NCBI GenBank assembly: GCA_004299305.1
Contig: SCPZ01000099.1
Span: forward strand, 22,455 to 86,454
Length of the DNA stretch: 64,000 nucleotides
Reading direction: 5' to 3'
Source of the DNA: Methylobacter sp.
GTDB taxonomy: Bacteria; Pseudomonadota; Gammaproteobacteria; Methylococcales; Methylomonadaceae
Both the position numbers and the translations under genes were made by a program. The notes below the pieces were generated by a model that did no database searches, was not told the origin of the DNA, and was given only the letters and a program-made list of their open reading frames with translations. Below are positions 30,956 to 39,431 of this stretch, piece after piece (position 1 is the stretch's first letter; each line of letters begins with the position of its first letter).

Positions 30956-31147
30956 GATGTTTAGACACTACCAAAATGATATATTTAAGCATCATAGTGA
31001 GATAATCAACAGTTATAAATACATACAAGGCTTAATCAATGAAAATAGTTAACATATTTGGGAGTGCGGTTTTTTGTGCAAACGTAGATAGAAAGTACTT
31101 TTATTGAAGAAATAGGGTAATTATTTTTGCTGTTGAGATTAATGTAT

Positions 31148-31747
31148 ATGAAACCGATAACAAGCAGTTTTTACGCGTATTTGTCACGGCTAAGATGGAT
31201 TAAACGCTGGGGGCTCAAGCGCAATGCACATGAAGAGAATGTCATGGAACATAGCTGGGAAGTGTCGGTTATTGCCCACACCTTAGCCTTAATTAAAAAT
31301 CGCTATTATGATGGCAATGTTGATGCTAATGCCATTGCTACGGCGGCTTTGTATCACGATATTACCGAAGTGATTACCGGTGATTTGCCCACGCCTATTA
31401 AATATCATTCCCAGGAAATTAGCGCCGCCTACAAACGGATTGAGCATCAGGCTGAGATTGAGTTGCTGGCTCTTTTACCGGTTGAGTTACAGGCTGATTT
31501 TCAGGTGCTGATTGATCACGACAACATGCCGCAGGAGCATATACAAATTATTAAAGCGGCGGATAAAATCTCGGCTTATCTCAAATGTCAGTCTGAGTTA
31601 AAGGCAGGGAATTTGGAATTTGAAATTGCTGCTGAGCAATTAGCTTTAATTATCGATGCATTGGACCAGCCAGAAGTTATTTTTTTCATGAAAACGTTTG
31701 CGCCCAGCTGCGGTTTGACACTGGATGGATTAATGAAAACCTATTAA
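31148..31747 (+). CDS. yfbR: 5'-deoxynucleotidase, YfbR family (HD domain)
   Basis: About 199 residues of HD-domain phosphohydrolase that removes phosphate from deoxyribonucleoside 5'-monophosphates. Metal-binding residues are visible: H in NVMEHSWEVSVIAH, HD in ALYHDITEVITGDLPTPIKY, and a late D in IKAADKISAYLKC. The start is uncertain: ATGs at 31142 and 31148 are both possible. I use MKPITSSFYAYLSRL because the family begins there. Length is the same as E. coli YfbR (199). Confidence 0.92.
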   Translation: MKPITSSFYAYLSRLRWIKRWGLKRNAHEENVMEHSWEVSVIAHTLALIKNRYYDGNVDANAIATAALYHDITEVITGDLPTPIKYHSQEISAAYKRIEHQAEIELLALLPVELQADFQVLIDHDNMPQEHIQIIKAADKISAYLKCQSELKAGNLEFEIAAEQLALIIDALDQPEVIFFMKTFAPSCGLTLDGLMKTY

Positions 31748-31967
31748 TCCGGTTTGAAGTGGGCTCAATAAAGCGGGGTTTTTTAGTATAAGGCTATCAA
31801 GTTATAATATTTTCGTTTATTAAAATAGGCGATAAAATAGACGTTTATCAAGCTGTTAGAGCGCAAACATTTAGCATCCTCTTTAGAAAATAGGGGGCTT
31901 AATAGTTGTGTTAGAGTCATCTGGTTTGTGTGAAAAAATAAAATAGACTATTACCCATGGAGAAGTT

Positions 31968-32183
31968 GTGAAACATCGATACACCATTGAACAAGCCAAA
32001 ATATTATTGGATATTTTGAAATACCATAACGCATCAACCATGCTGCCTTCGTTTCATCAGGTAAAGCAGGAAACACTTGACGAGGCCTTGGATAAGTTGC
32101 GATTGGAGTTGTCTGAATTTATTGCTACCGATGACGGGCTGGGCTTTATCGTCCCGATCCGGGATGAGAAGGGATTGTTTTAA
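31968..32183 (+). CDS. Small hypothetical protein
   Basis: 71 residues, GTG start behind GGAG. Sequence MKHRYTIEQAKILLDILKYHN then LDEALDKLRLELSEFIATDDG: two amphipathic helices, no signal peptide, no family I recognise. The good ribosome binding site and balanced composition suggest a real gene. It stands alone between yfbR and the DUF455 gene. Confidence 0.6.
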   Translation: MKHRYTIEQAKILLDILKYHNASTMLPSFHQVKQETLDEALDKLRLELSEFIATDDGLGFIVPIRDEKGLF

Positions 32184-32288
32184 TTGGACTATAGCGGTTT
32201 ATATTAAGCCATCTAGGCGGCGAAGAGTCGGCGTAGTGCTGTGCGCATAGAGCAACAGTAATTTAAAACATTAATCATAGCCTTGTGA

Positions 32289-33083
32289 ATGAAAAATTTA
32301 TTTGAATTTGCCGAGGCGTTTTTTCGTCAGGCCAATGTCGATGAAAAGTTAGCGCTGACGCACCAGGCTTGGCAGGCTTACATGGCTGGGGAGTTAACGT
32401 TTACCTCGGATATGCCTGTATTGCCAATAGAGCAGGTAATATTTCCTGAGCGACCGGAGTTATTGGCGCCACGCCAGATGCCTCGGCGGAAATTGACTAC
32501 AAGCGCCGGTGTTGCGGCGTTTTTTCATGCTATTGCCCACGTTGAATTTGTCGCCATTTATCTGGCTTGGGATATTTTGTATCGTTTTCGCGCCATGCCC
32601 GAGCAGTTTTACCTGGATTGGCTGCGTGTTGCGGATGAAGAAGCACAGCATTTTTCATTAATCAGGGCGCATTTGCGGGTTATGCAGGTTGAATACGGCG
32701 ATTTACCTGCGCACAGCGGCTTATGGGATCATGCCAAAGACACAGCCGATGATTTACCGGGCCGGTTGGCGATGGTTCCCCGCTGTATGGAAGCGCGGGG
32801 ATTGGATGTGACGCCAGCGCTTATTGAAAAATTCAGGATGCTGGGTGATGATGCAAGCGTGGCAATTTTAACGCGGATTTTAACCGACGAAGTAGGGCAT
32901 GTAGAGTTGGGTTCTTATTGGTTCAAGTTCGTTTGTCAACAACAGGGTTTTGAAGCCGAAGCCAAATACCGGGAGTTAATCGATCAGTATTATATTGGCG
33001 GTAAACCTAAAGGCCCGTTTAACAGGGAATTGCGTAAAATTGCCGGTTTTTCGGATGCTGAGCTGGATTGGCTGGAATGTTAA
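32289..33083 (+). CDS. DUF455 family ferritin-like protein
   Basis: 264 residues of the DUF455 family, predicted to fold as a ferritin-like four-helix bundle. Candidate di-metal ligands: H and E in HAIAHVEFVAIYLAWD, E-E-x2-H in ADEEAQHFSLI, and E-x2-H in ILTDEVGHVELGSYW. The biochemical role of the family is not established. The start codon has a weak ribosome binding site. A palindromic repeat follows the gene. Confidence 0.85.
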   Translation: MKNLFEFAEAFFRQANVDEKLALTHQAWQAYMAGELTFTSDMPVLPIEQVIFPERPELLAPRQMPRRKLTTSAGVAAFFHAIAHVEFVAIYLAWDILYRFRAMPEQFYLDWLRVADEEAQHFSLIRAHLRVMQVEYGDLPAHSGLWDHAKDTADDLPGRLAMVPRCMEARGLDVTPALIEKFRMLGDDASVAILTRILTDEVGHVELGSYWFKFVCQQQGFEAEAKYRELIDQYYIGGKPKGPFNRELRKIAGFSDAELDWLEC

Positions 33084-33108
33084 ATGTATAAGCAGGTTAG
33101 CAGCTTAT

Positions 33109-33222
33109 AATAGAACACGGATGCCAAAAGTAGGCGCCTCTAGGCGATACCGATGAGACGGATTTTTACTTAATTGTTTTATCAGTGATTATCAGCCTAA
33201 TTCGTATCATCCGTATTCTATT
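33109..33222. repeat. Dispersed palindromic element, copy C
   Basis: Contains TAGAACACGGATGCCAAAAG, the GGCGCCTCTAGGCG insert and a closing ATCATCCGTATTCTA, the same inner parts as the elements at 48263 and 56855. The terminal GTAACTATTCAGCG repeats are not seen here, so it is a truncated or diverged copy. Confidence 0.7.
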
Positions 33223-33283
33223 TGATGTGTCTTCGTGGTTTTATGCCTTATAGTTGATGTGTATGGAAAATCAGGAAACAACG

Positions 33284-34420
33284 ATGACTGACACTACAAC
33301 TAATCAGGATATACCGCCTACGCTGGAAGTCGTTAAACAGGATGACGAACAACAGTGCGTCAAATTATCCGGCAGTTGGAATCTTCGCAGTCTGGTAACA
33401 GCGCCCGCACTGAACCGGACAATCGGCTTGTACGCAGCTAAAAATATGTCCTGGGATATGCGTTCGGTTGAGGTGCTCGACAGCGCCGGCGCGTTGATAC
33501 TCTGGAAAGCATGGGGAAAAAGGCTGCCGGTTGCAGTGCAGATGCGCCCTGAGCATCTGCGCTTGTTCGAGCGCTGGCAAGTTCAGATCATTCCTAAATC
33601 CGAACCGGCCAAATACAATTTAAGCTTGGTCATTAAATACCTACGTCAAGTGCTTGCCAATTTTCGAGGGCAGCTGCTGCAATTGGTGACATTATTGGGC
33701 CAGCTGGTTTTGGATAGCGGCTACCTGTTACTGCATCCGGGGGAAATTCCCTGGTCGGAAATTTCCATTTCGATTTATGAATCCGGGGTTCGGGCTTTGG
33801 GCATTACCGCGCTGGTGGGTTTTTTGATCGGCATCGTGCTGAGTTATTTATCGGCATTGCAATTGAAGATTTTCGGGGCGGAGATTTACATCATCGATAT
33901 TCTGGGCTTGAGTATTATTCGTGAGCTGGGACCTTTGCTGGCCGCTATTTTAGTTGCCGGACGCTCAGGTTCGGCAATGACCGCGCAAATCGGTATCATG
34001 CGGGTTACCGAGGAACTCGATGCCTTGTCGGCGATGGGTATATCGCATTCCTTACGTTTGATTTTTCCCAAAGTAATGGCGCTGACCATGGTCCTGCCGC
34101 TGCTGAGCGTATGGACCAGCACGATGGCGCTGATCGGCGGGATGTTTTCTGCGCAAACTACGCTGGACATCAGTTATCAGCAATTTTTCCTTAAATTACC
34201 CGATGCGGTGCCGCTGGTTAACCTGCTGATCGGCTTGGGGAAAAGCGCTGTTTTCGGTTTGATGATTGCCTTGATTGCCTGTCATTTCGGTTTTCGGATT
34301 AAACCGAATACCGAAAGTCTAGGCAATGAGACCACTAATTCCGTGGTGGCTGCGATTACTGTGGTGATCATGGTCGATGCGGTATTCGCTATCCTGTTCA
34401 TGAATGTGGGGATGCCATGA
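33284..34420 (+). CDS. mlaE: STAS-MlaE fusion, lipid ABC transporter permease
   Basis: 378 residues. The first about 110 residues form a STAS-like domain (VKLSGSWNLRSL, VEVLDSAGALILWKAW). The rest is an MlaE-type permease with the family segments SIYESGVRALGITALVGF, LSIIRELGPLLAAILVAGRSG and MRVTEELDALSAMG, and five or six hydrophobic helices. Works with the MlaF-like ATPase and MCE protein downstream to move phospholipids between the membranes. E. coli keeps the STAS protein (MlaB) separate; here it is fused. Start chosen at MTDTTTNQD because AGGAAA precedes it. The stop overlaps mlaF (ATGA). Confidence 0.93.
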   Translation: MTDTTTNQDIPPTLEVVKQDDEQQCVKLSGSWNLRSLVTAPALNRTIGLYAAKNMSWDMRSVEVLDSAGALILWKAWGKRLPVAVQMRPEHLRLFERWQVQIIPKSEPAKYNLSLVIKYLRQVLANFRGQLLQLVTLLGQLVLDSGYLLLHPGEIPWSEISISIYESGVRALGITALVGFLIGIVLSYLSALQLKIFGAEIYIIDILGLSIIRELGPLLAAILVAGRSGSAMTAQIGIMRVTEELDALSAMGISHSLRLIFPKVMALTMVLPLLSVWTSTMALIGGMFSAQTTLDISYQQFFLKLPDAVPLVNLLIGLGKSAVFGLMIALIACHFGFRIKPNTESLGNETTNSVVAAITVVIMVDAVFAILFMNVGMP

Positions 34421-35310
34421 GCGCTTATGCAATTCAGTTGGAGCATATCTGGACCAGCTTTGCCGATTCCCATGCCGGTACAGACAAGATTGTCCATCAG
34501 GACATTAGTCTGTGTTTGGAACATGGCGAAATTCTGGGTTTGGTCGGCGCATCCGGTTGCGGCAAGACCACTTTATTGCGCGAAATTATCGGCTTGCAAG
34601 CACCCACGCGGGGCGAAGTGTTTGTGATGGGGCAGTCTTTAAAAAACACTAATTCCAATCACGGTCAGCGCTTGCGCAATAATTGCGGGGTGCTGTTCCA
34701 GAAAGGCGCGTTATTTAGCGTCTTAAATGTTTTCGATAATATTTCCTTTCCACTGCGGGAGCTGGGTTTTAAGGATGAGGAATTGATTGCGCGCATCGTG
34801 TTTATGAAGCTATCTATGGTCGGCTTGGCTGCCGGCGACGCCTGGTTAAAGCCTGCCGATTTGTCGGGCGGCATGATCAAGCGGGTGGCGCTGGCTCGCA
34901 CCATGGTGCTGGAGCCGGGCTTGTTGTTGCTTGATGAACCGACTTCGGGGCTCGATCCTATTTCCAGTGAGGATTTTGTCAGCCTGTTATCCGAGCTGCA
35001 TAAGGACCTGCATTTTACGGTAGTCATGGTGACCCATGATTTGGATATATTGAGGGATTTGTGTACGAAAGTCGCAGTGCTGGCTGATAACAAATTAGTT
35101 GCTTTTGGGACGCTGGCCGAGGTTTTAGACTGCAAGCATCCTTTTGTAGAGAAATTTTTTCATAATAAACGGGCCGAGCGGGTGTTTCAATATATCGCCA
35201 GGGATGGTGTGTATGCCGCAGGCCCGCCGGGAGCGGGCGCGGCGATCGCCAGGGATGGTGTGTATGCCGCCAGCCCGTCGGGCGCGGTTCAGGAGACTGC
35301 TCATGGGTAA
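34417..35310 (+). CDS. mlaF: MlaF-like ABC transporter ATP-binding protein
   Basis: 297 residues with Walker A GASGCGKTT, signature LSGGMIKR and Walker B LLLLDEPTSGLDP; the H-loop is VTHDLDI. ATPase of the lipid transport complex with the MlaE-type permease just upstream. The last 40 residues are odd: RDGVYAAGPPGAGAAIA and RDGVYAASPSGA are two translated copies of a 51-bp repeat, not part of the usual MlaF. The stop overlaps the MCE gene start (ATGGGTAA). Confidence 0.93.
   Translation: MSAYAIQLEHIWTSFADSHAGTDKIVHQDISLCLEHGEILGLVGASGCGKTTLLREIIGLQAPTRGEVFVMGQSLKNTNSNHGQRLRNNCGVLFQKGALFSVLNVFDNISFPLRELGFKDEELIARIVFMKLSMVGLAAGDAWLKPADLSGGMIKRVALARTMVLEPGLLLLDEPTSGLDPISSEDFVSLLSELHKDLHFTVVMVTHDLDILRDLCTKVAVLADNKLVAFGTLAEVLDCKHPFVEKFFHNKRAERVFQYIARDGVYAAGPPGAGAAIARDGVYAASPSGAVQETAHG
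35194..35290 (+). repeat. 51-bp tandem repeat at the 3' end of mlaF
   Basis: Two copies of ATCGCCAGGGATGGTGTGTATGCCGC start 51 bases apart (35194 and 35245), each followed by a GC-rich CCCGxCGGG-type palindrome. 51 is a multiple of three, so the mlaF frame is kept and the protein gains two RDGVYAA units. Confidence 0.8.
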
Positions 35311-36217
35311 AGAAAATCATGCACTCATTACCGGCTTGTTTTTAATTGCGTTGGTGACCGCATCGACAGCGATTATTTTCTGGATCGGCAGCATGGACCA
35401 GGAGAGAAATGTCTACGTCATTTCAACGCGAGCCTCGGTTTCCGGTCTTAATCCCGAATCGACGGTTTTTTACCGGGGCATAGCGGTGGGGAAGGTGCTG
35501 AATGTCCGCTTTGACCCTTTAGATTCCGGCACCATTCTGGTTCCGGTTGAAGTCGATAAAAACATCGTGTTGAGCAAAGGGGTTTACGCAACCTTGCGCT
35601 TAAAAGGGGTGACCGGTTTAACCCAGATTCAACTCGAAGACTCCGGTACTATTGCCGAAGCGTTATTGCCGGGGGATGATCCCGTGTCCAGGATTCCGTT
35701 GGTGCCGTCGTTGACCGACAAACTGATGGATTCAGGTGAAAATCTTCTGCATAAAGCCGATCATTTAATGCAGCGGCTGAGTGCCCTGCTAAACGATGAA
35801 AACGAGAAAAATATCGGTGGTATTCTAAATAACCTGAAATCATTGACCGACAAACTTTCCGAGTTGCAAAAAAGTGTCGATAAAGCGCTGGCCGGGGTGC
35901 CCGCATTGACTACCGATGCCCGAAAAACCCTGAATAATATCGATGCCTTGACTAACGACTTACAAGGTTTAACCAAAGACGTGCAAAATCTCAGTGTAAA
36001 AGCCAGCGGTCTGGTTGATAACGGGAAAACCACCGGAGACGCCTTGACCCAGACTACGTTACCGAAAATCAACAAGTTGTTGGCTGAATTGCAATCGACC
36101 ACGCAACAGGTAAAAAGAGTCGCTTCGATGTTGGAAAACGATCCACAGGGATTGCTGCTGGGGCCAAGTCAACAAGATGTAGGTCCAGGTGAGCCGGACT
36201 ATAAGGAACAGCAATGA
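35303..36217 (+). CDS. mlaD: MlaD-family MCE domain protein
   Basis: 304 residues: an N-terminal signal anchor (ALITGLFLIALVTASTAIIFWIG), an MCE domain (about 40-120: VSGLNPESTVFYRGIAVGKV, GTILVPVEV, LKGVTGLTQIQLED) and a long helical tail with Asn/Leu heptads (ALTNDLQGLTKDVQNLSVKA) that may form part of a tunnel or needle across the periplasm. Substrate-binding part of the lipid transporter. The track start lies inside mlaF repeat sequence; I choose MGKENHAL, which has AGGAG upstream. Overlaps the lipoprotein gene by ATGA. Confidence 0.93.
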   Translation: MGKENHALITGLFLIALVTASTAIIFWIGSMDQERNVYVISTRASVSGLNPESTVFYRGIAVGKVLNVRFDPLDSGTILVPVEVDKNIVLSKGVYATLRLKGVTGLTQIQLEDSGTIAEALLPGDDPVSRIPLVPSLTDKLMDSGENLLHKADHLMQRLSALLNDENEKNIGGILNNLKSLTDKLSELQKSVDKALAGVPALTTDARKTLNNIDALTNDLQGLTKDVQNLSVKASGLVDNGKTTGDALTQTTLPKINKLLAELQSTTQQVKRVASMLENDPQGLLLGPSQQDVGPGEPDYKEQQ

Positions 36218-36738
36218 AATACCTGTTAATAGGATGCTTGGTCTTTTTTGGCGGCTGTAGCGTTCCCGCCAAACAACCTGTACTGCATGATTTTGGCGTG
36301 CCTGTATCCGCCGCCGCTCAGCAAGTCAAAGCATCGGTTACCGTCAATGCCCCGACTTGGCTTTGGGATAACCGTATCCGCTATCGATTGCTTTTTGCCT
36401 CCCCCTCCCAAGTCAGGTTCTATGGATTAGATCGTTGGATCGCCTCGCCGCCTGAATTGCTTGAGCAGTTGTTGGGGAGCGGCAAGGCCCAGGATTACGC
36501 TTTGATAATTCAATTGCAGGATTTTGAGCAGCAATTCGATGCGCCTGATCGAGCACGCGTGGTGTTGCGTTTTTCAGTGGAAGTTTATTCTGCCAATAAT
36601 AAACAGAAGATCGGGACGCAGGCGTTTTATCTGCAACAAGCCACTAAAACCCCTGATGCAGCCGGTGCAATAAACGGCTTTATTGATTTAGCACAACAGG
36701 CTGCTGAAAAAATTCAGGGTTGGCTTATGGGATTATAA
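36214..36738 (+). CDS. ABC-type transport auxiliary lipoprotein
   Basis: 174 residues with a lipoprotein signal peptide (MKYLLIGCLVFFGGC, Cys15 acylated). The body matches the ABC transport auxiliary lipoprotein (PqiC-like) family: an early APTWLWDNRIRYRLLFASP segment and alternating beta strands with LIIQLQDFEQQF. Likely the outer-membrane partner of the Mla-like complex encoded upstream. Last gene of the four-gene operon. Confidence 0.88.
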   Translation: MKYLLIGCLVFFGGCSVPAKQPVLHDFGVPVSAAAQQVKASVTVNAPTWLWDNRIRYRLLFASPSQVRFYGLDRWIASPPELLEQLLGSGKAQDYALIIQLQDFEQQFDAPDRARVVLRFSVEVYSANNKQKIGTQAFYLQQATKTPDAAGAINGFIDLAQQAAEKIQGWLMGL

Positions 36739-36790
36739 AATCAGGCTCTGCGTATATAGTTAAACGATACTGGCTTAAAAGGCTTACCGG

Positions 36791-37168
36791 ATGATAGAGA
36801 CAAAACTTCGCGAATATGAAAATTTTCATATTGTGTTATGGCTTTTGAAAGATAGTTGTTGGTTGATGGAATGGAAGCTGGGAGGAATTATCATGATTGT
36901 GCCGACAATTGCGGCGGCTTTCCATATTACCTGGCTTGGACGAAAAAACGCCGCCAATTTGTTTCATAATTTAGCGATCAGTAACTGGATATGCGGTAAT
37001 GCTGTTTGGATGATAGGGGAATTCTTTTTTAATGACAGCTTTAGGCCTTTTGCTAAGGTATTTTTTTGCATCGGTGTTATGTTTCTTGCGGTCTATTATT
37101 TTGGCGTGTTACCGAAAGAAAAACGCTCTCGTCAAAAAACGGCAACGCTGGATCAATTGGGGTTGTAG
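36791..37168 (+). CDS. Small integral membrane protein
   Basis: 125 residues with three hydrophobic helices (GGIIMIVPTIAAAFHITWL, AISNWICGNAVWMIGEFFF, VFFCIGVMFLAVYYFGVL) and a charged C-terminus. AAGG lies shortly before the ATG. No family recognised with certainty; not clearly linked to the Mla operon 50 bases upstream. Confidence 0.7.
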   Translation: MIETKLREYENFHIVLWLLKDSCWLMEWKLGGIIMIVPTIAAAFHITWLGRKNAANLFHNLAISNWICGNAVWMIGEFFFNDSFRPFAKVFFCIGVMFLAVYYFGVLPKEKRSRQKTATLDQLGL

Positions 37169-37252
37169 AATCTTTTGTCAATCCGGTTTGAACTGTTCAG
37201 GTTTATATTGCCGACTCGGTAGCATCGATATTAGTCGACTTAATCCCCTTAT

Positions 37253-37280
37253 AGGCCTTAAGCATCCCTGCTTAAGGCCT
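37253..37280. terminator. Hairpin between the membrane protein gene and hsp20
   Basis: A perfect 12-bp stem AGGCCTTAAGCA-tccc-TGCTTAAGGCCT, lying after both convergent stops. No U-tract on either side, but the position suggests a bidirectional terminator. Confidence 0.6.
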
Positions 37281-37301
37281 AATGAAAAATTAAAATGCGT
37301 A

Positions 37302-37793
37302 CTAATCGATTTCGATGTTTTTGCGCTTGCTTTTTTCGGTTTTTGGAATGGTGACTTTCAATATTCCATCGGTGAACGATGCTTTTGCCTTATCACCATC
37401 GACATTGTCGGGTAAGGACAGGGTGCGCTGAAATTCGCCGCGCGTTATTTCGCGGCGGAAATATTTGCCTTTTTCCTCTTCCTTTTTTTCTTCTTTGGAG
37501 GACGTGCGGATGGTAATGGTCTGGTTGTGAATTGAGATATCCAAGTCTTCTTTTTTAACGCCCGGCAATGCCGCCTGAACTTCTATGTCATCATCGTGAT
37601 CGAGAATATCAACCTTCGGAAAGCTGATTTCCGGTAAGGTCGGCATATTCCAGTCTAACAATCGAGGCCATCTGCGTGAGAGGAAATCATCAAAAAAGTT
37701 GTCAAACTCATCAAATGACATCAACCCGCCGCGTGATGTTTTGGGCAATAATTCAGAATCTTTTTTTGTGGTGTCTATTTCTTTGTCGGTCAT
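37302..37793 (-). CDS. Hsp20/alpha-crystallin small heat shock protein
   Basis: 163 residues. N-terminal arm with FDEFDNFFDDFLSRRWPRL, alpha-crystallin domain (about 55-150: VDILDHDDDIEVQAALPGV, RREITRGEFQRTLSLPDNV, ASFTDGILKVTIPK). Ends IEID without a long extension. ATP-independent holdase. GGAG eight bases before the ATG. I see no obvious heat-shock promoter in the 60 bases upstream. Confidence 0.94.
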   Translation of the reverse strand: MTDKEIDTTKKDSELLPKTSRGGLMSFDEFDNFFDDFLSRRWPRLLDWNMPTLPEISFPKVDILDHDDDIEVQAALPGVKKEDLDISIHNQTITIRTSSKEEKKEEEKGKYFRREITRGEFQRTLSLPDNVDGDKAKASFTDGILKVTIPKTEKSKRKNIEID

Positions 37794-37860
37794 AAAATTG
37801 CTCCGGAAATATAATTGAATTAAGAATGTTAGCCTAATAGAGCGTTGCGACTATACATTG

Positions 37861-38049
37861 TTACAACAAAAGTTCTTGTTCCGCCTCAAGCCAGTCTTCA
37901 AGTTCGTAACCTGGTGCAAAATCTCTATTTTCAGCTTTGTAATAGGCTAGTTCAGCAATCTTGGCATCACGATCAGGAAGGCATATCGCTGAACGGTCTT
38001 CATCTGGATTTGAGATTTTTTTTTCATGTTTTTTAACAGTTGCAGCCAT
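37861..38049 (-). CDS. DUF2934-like small protein
   Basis: 62 residues, beginning MAATVKKHEKKIS and ending ENRDFAPGYELEDWLEAEQEL. The IAELAYYKAENRDFAPGYELEDWLEAE segment has the shape of the DUF2934 family (IAxxAYxxxExRG...DWLxAE). AGGGGTG stands in front of the ATG. Probably a real gene of unknown function, in the same direction as hsp20 and just upstream of it. Confidence 0.75.
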   Translation of the reverse strand: MAATVKKHEKKISNPDEDRSAICLPDRDAKIAELAYYKAENRDFAPGYELEDWLEAEQELLL

Positions 38050-38561
38050 TTTTCACCCCTAATAGTTAAGTATTGTCCTTTGGACTGTGTATAAAACAAA
38101 TAACTTCGCATTATTCGGCTACCTACTTTTAAGCCGGGACAACATCGCAACTCGCGAACGGTGCAATTCTTTTGGCGACGCGTGTTGCGAATTCCATGAC
38201 ATCATGGGCGCGGTCACGTCTTAAGTTGGTAGCCCATGATTCTAAATAGAAAAACGAGAAAAGATATTAGTAAAAACACCTACCGCCGCTGTTTGATTCA
38301 AAAACTGTCTATGATTCGCAGAATCAGTGTGGGCGTAATGTGGCTGGCGTGTTTTCGTCGCAAAAAATAGCCGTTTTTTGCTGATGCGCACGAAATAACT
38401 TCAACAACTAGCTTCCTCTCCTGCTGGACGACTGCATGGATGCAGGAGGTAGAGCAACGCAGGAGCAGTTGCCGAGAGGGCTGGGGTAACTCATACAGCC
38501 GATTTACAGATAACATTCCTTCAAGGGATGTTCTCTGTTCAAGTTATTTAGTTTTCATTTC
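38050..38561. other. Intergenic region with repeats
   Basis: About 510 bases without a convincing gene. It holds a CTCCTGC / GCAGGAG pair (38418, 38442) within a repeat-like stretch rich in GCAGGAG, and a degenerate copy of the 33-bp palindrome at 38506-38538. A 72-codon minus-strand ORF here is made of repeat sequence. Confidence 0.6.
38506..38538. repeat. 33-bp palindrome, degenerate copy
   Basis: ACAGATAACATTCCTTCAAG continuing GGATGTTCTCTGT: a near copy of the perfect palindrome at 41547 with a few mismatches. It lies between the DnaJ-Sel1 gene stop and the preceding repeat region. Confidence 0.8.
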
Positions 38562-39215
38562 TTACCTGCCTTCTGCCGCTTTTCGATACCAATAAGCAGC
38601 TTTAGTGTCATCCTTTGTTACGCCTTGCCCCGTTTTATATTTAAGAGCCAAATTGTATTGCGCATTTGCATTGCCTTGTTCTGCGGCTTTGAGATACCAC
38701 GAAACCGCTTCAGCATAGTCTTGTGTTACATGTTGACCCTGGTCATACATAACCCCTAAATTGAACTGGGCTTTTGCGTGGCCTTGATCCGCCAAGTGTT
38801 GATACAGTGAAAAGGCTTCTGCATGACGGCCTTGGTCGTTCAAGTCATATGCATGTTGAAAGGTAGCTTCACTATTAGTGTTTGATGGCGGTGGCTGCGG
38901 CGTGTCTTGCTTTTGACTATGCTGCTGTTCAGGTGCTTTGTCAGCTTCGTTGAACTGCGCCTTTTCACGTTGGTGTTTAGTTCGAGCTTCTTGCTCTCGA
39001 ATCCATGCGTTATGTTCCGCTCGCTTAGCCGGGTCTATTAATACGGCATAGGACGTGTTTACCAGTCTTATGACTCTTTCTGCTTCCTCGGCGCTGCCCT
39101 GGAATTTGTCGGGGTGAAAAGTTTGGCAAAGGGCTTTGTAAGCCGCTTTGATGACGCTAGCGGGAGCGTCTCTGGTAACCTTGAGGTTGTCGTAATGGGT
39201 ACGTATGTTAGCCAT
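38562..39215 (-). CDS. DnaJ domain protein with Sel1 repeats
   Basis: 217 residues: an N-terminal J domain (1-70) with intact HPD in TFHPDKFQG, a Gln/Pro-rich charged linker (about 75-115), and Sel1-like repeats (ADQGHAKAQFNLGVMYDQG, AEQGNANAQYNLALKYKTG). The J domain should stimulate a DnaK-type Hsp70, while Sel1 repeats are protein-protein scaffolds. The client is unknown. Lone gene, weak ribosome binding site. Confidence 0.9.
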   Translation of the reverse strand: MANIRTHYDNLKVTRDAPASVIKAAYKALCQTFHPDKFQGSAEEAERVIRLVNTSYAVLIDPAKRAEHNAWIREQEARTKHQREKAQFNEADKAPEQQHSQKQDTPQPPPSNTNSEATFQHAYDLNDQGRHAEAFSLYQHLADQGHAKAQFNLGVMYDQGQHVTQDYAEAVSWYLKAAEQGNANAQYNLALKYKTGQGVTKDDTKAAYWYRKAAEGR

Positions 39216-39431
39216 AGAACTTATTGTTATTTTTTTACCGTGGACGAAAATCGTGACAATTATACTGGTTCTATCGAACTAACCGCAAAAACGCGTAGTT
39301 TTACCGGCAAGCTTTAAATTCTTTTGCTTTGTAGGCGGTGGCTTTGGATAATAGCTGCTATGGCTTGTTTTCAGTTGGAAACACCAAACGCTTTAATTAG
39401 GCTTTGTGATGACAAAGCATGAGACGAGGAT

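Noticed and set aside
36211-36430. Short ORFs on both strands at the lipoprotein gene
   Set aside because: They overlap the well supported lipoprotein gene completely in other frames.
38298-38516. 72-codon minus-strand ORF
   Set aside because: Made of the GCAGGAG-rich repeat and adjacent palindrome; not gene-like.
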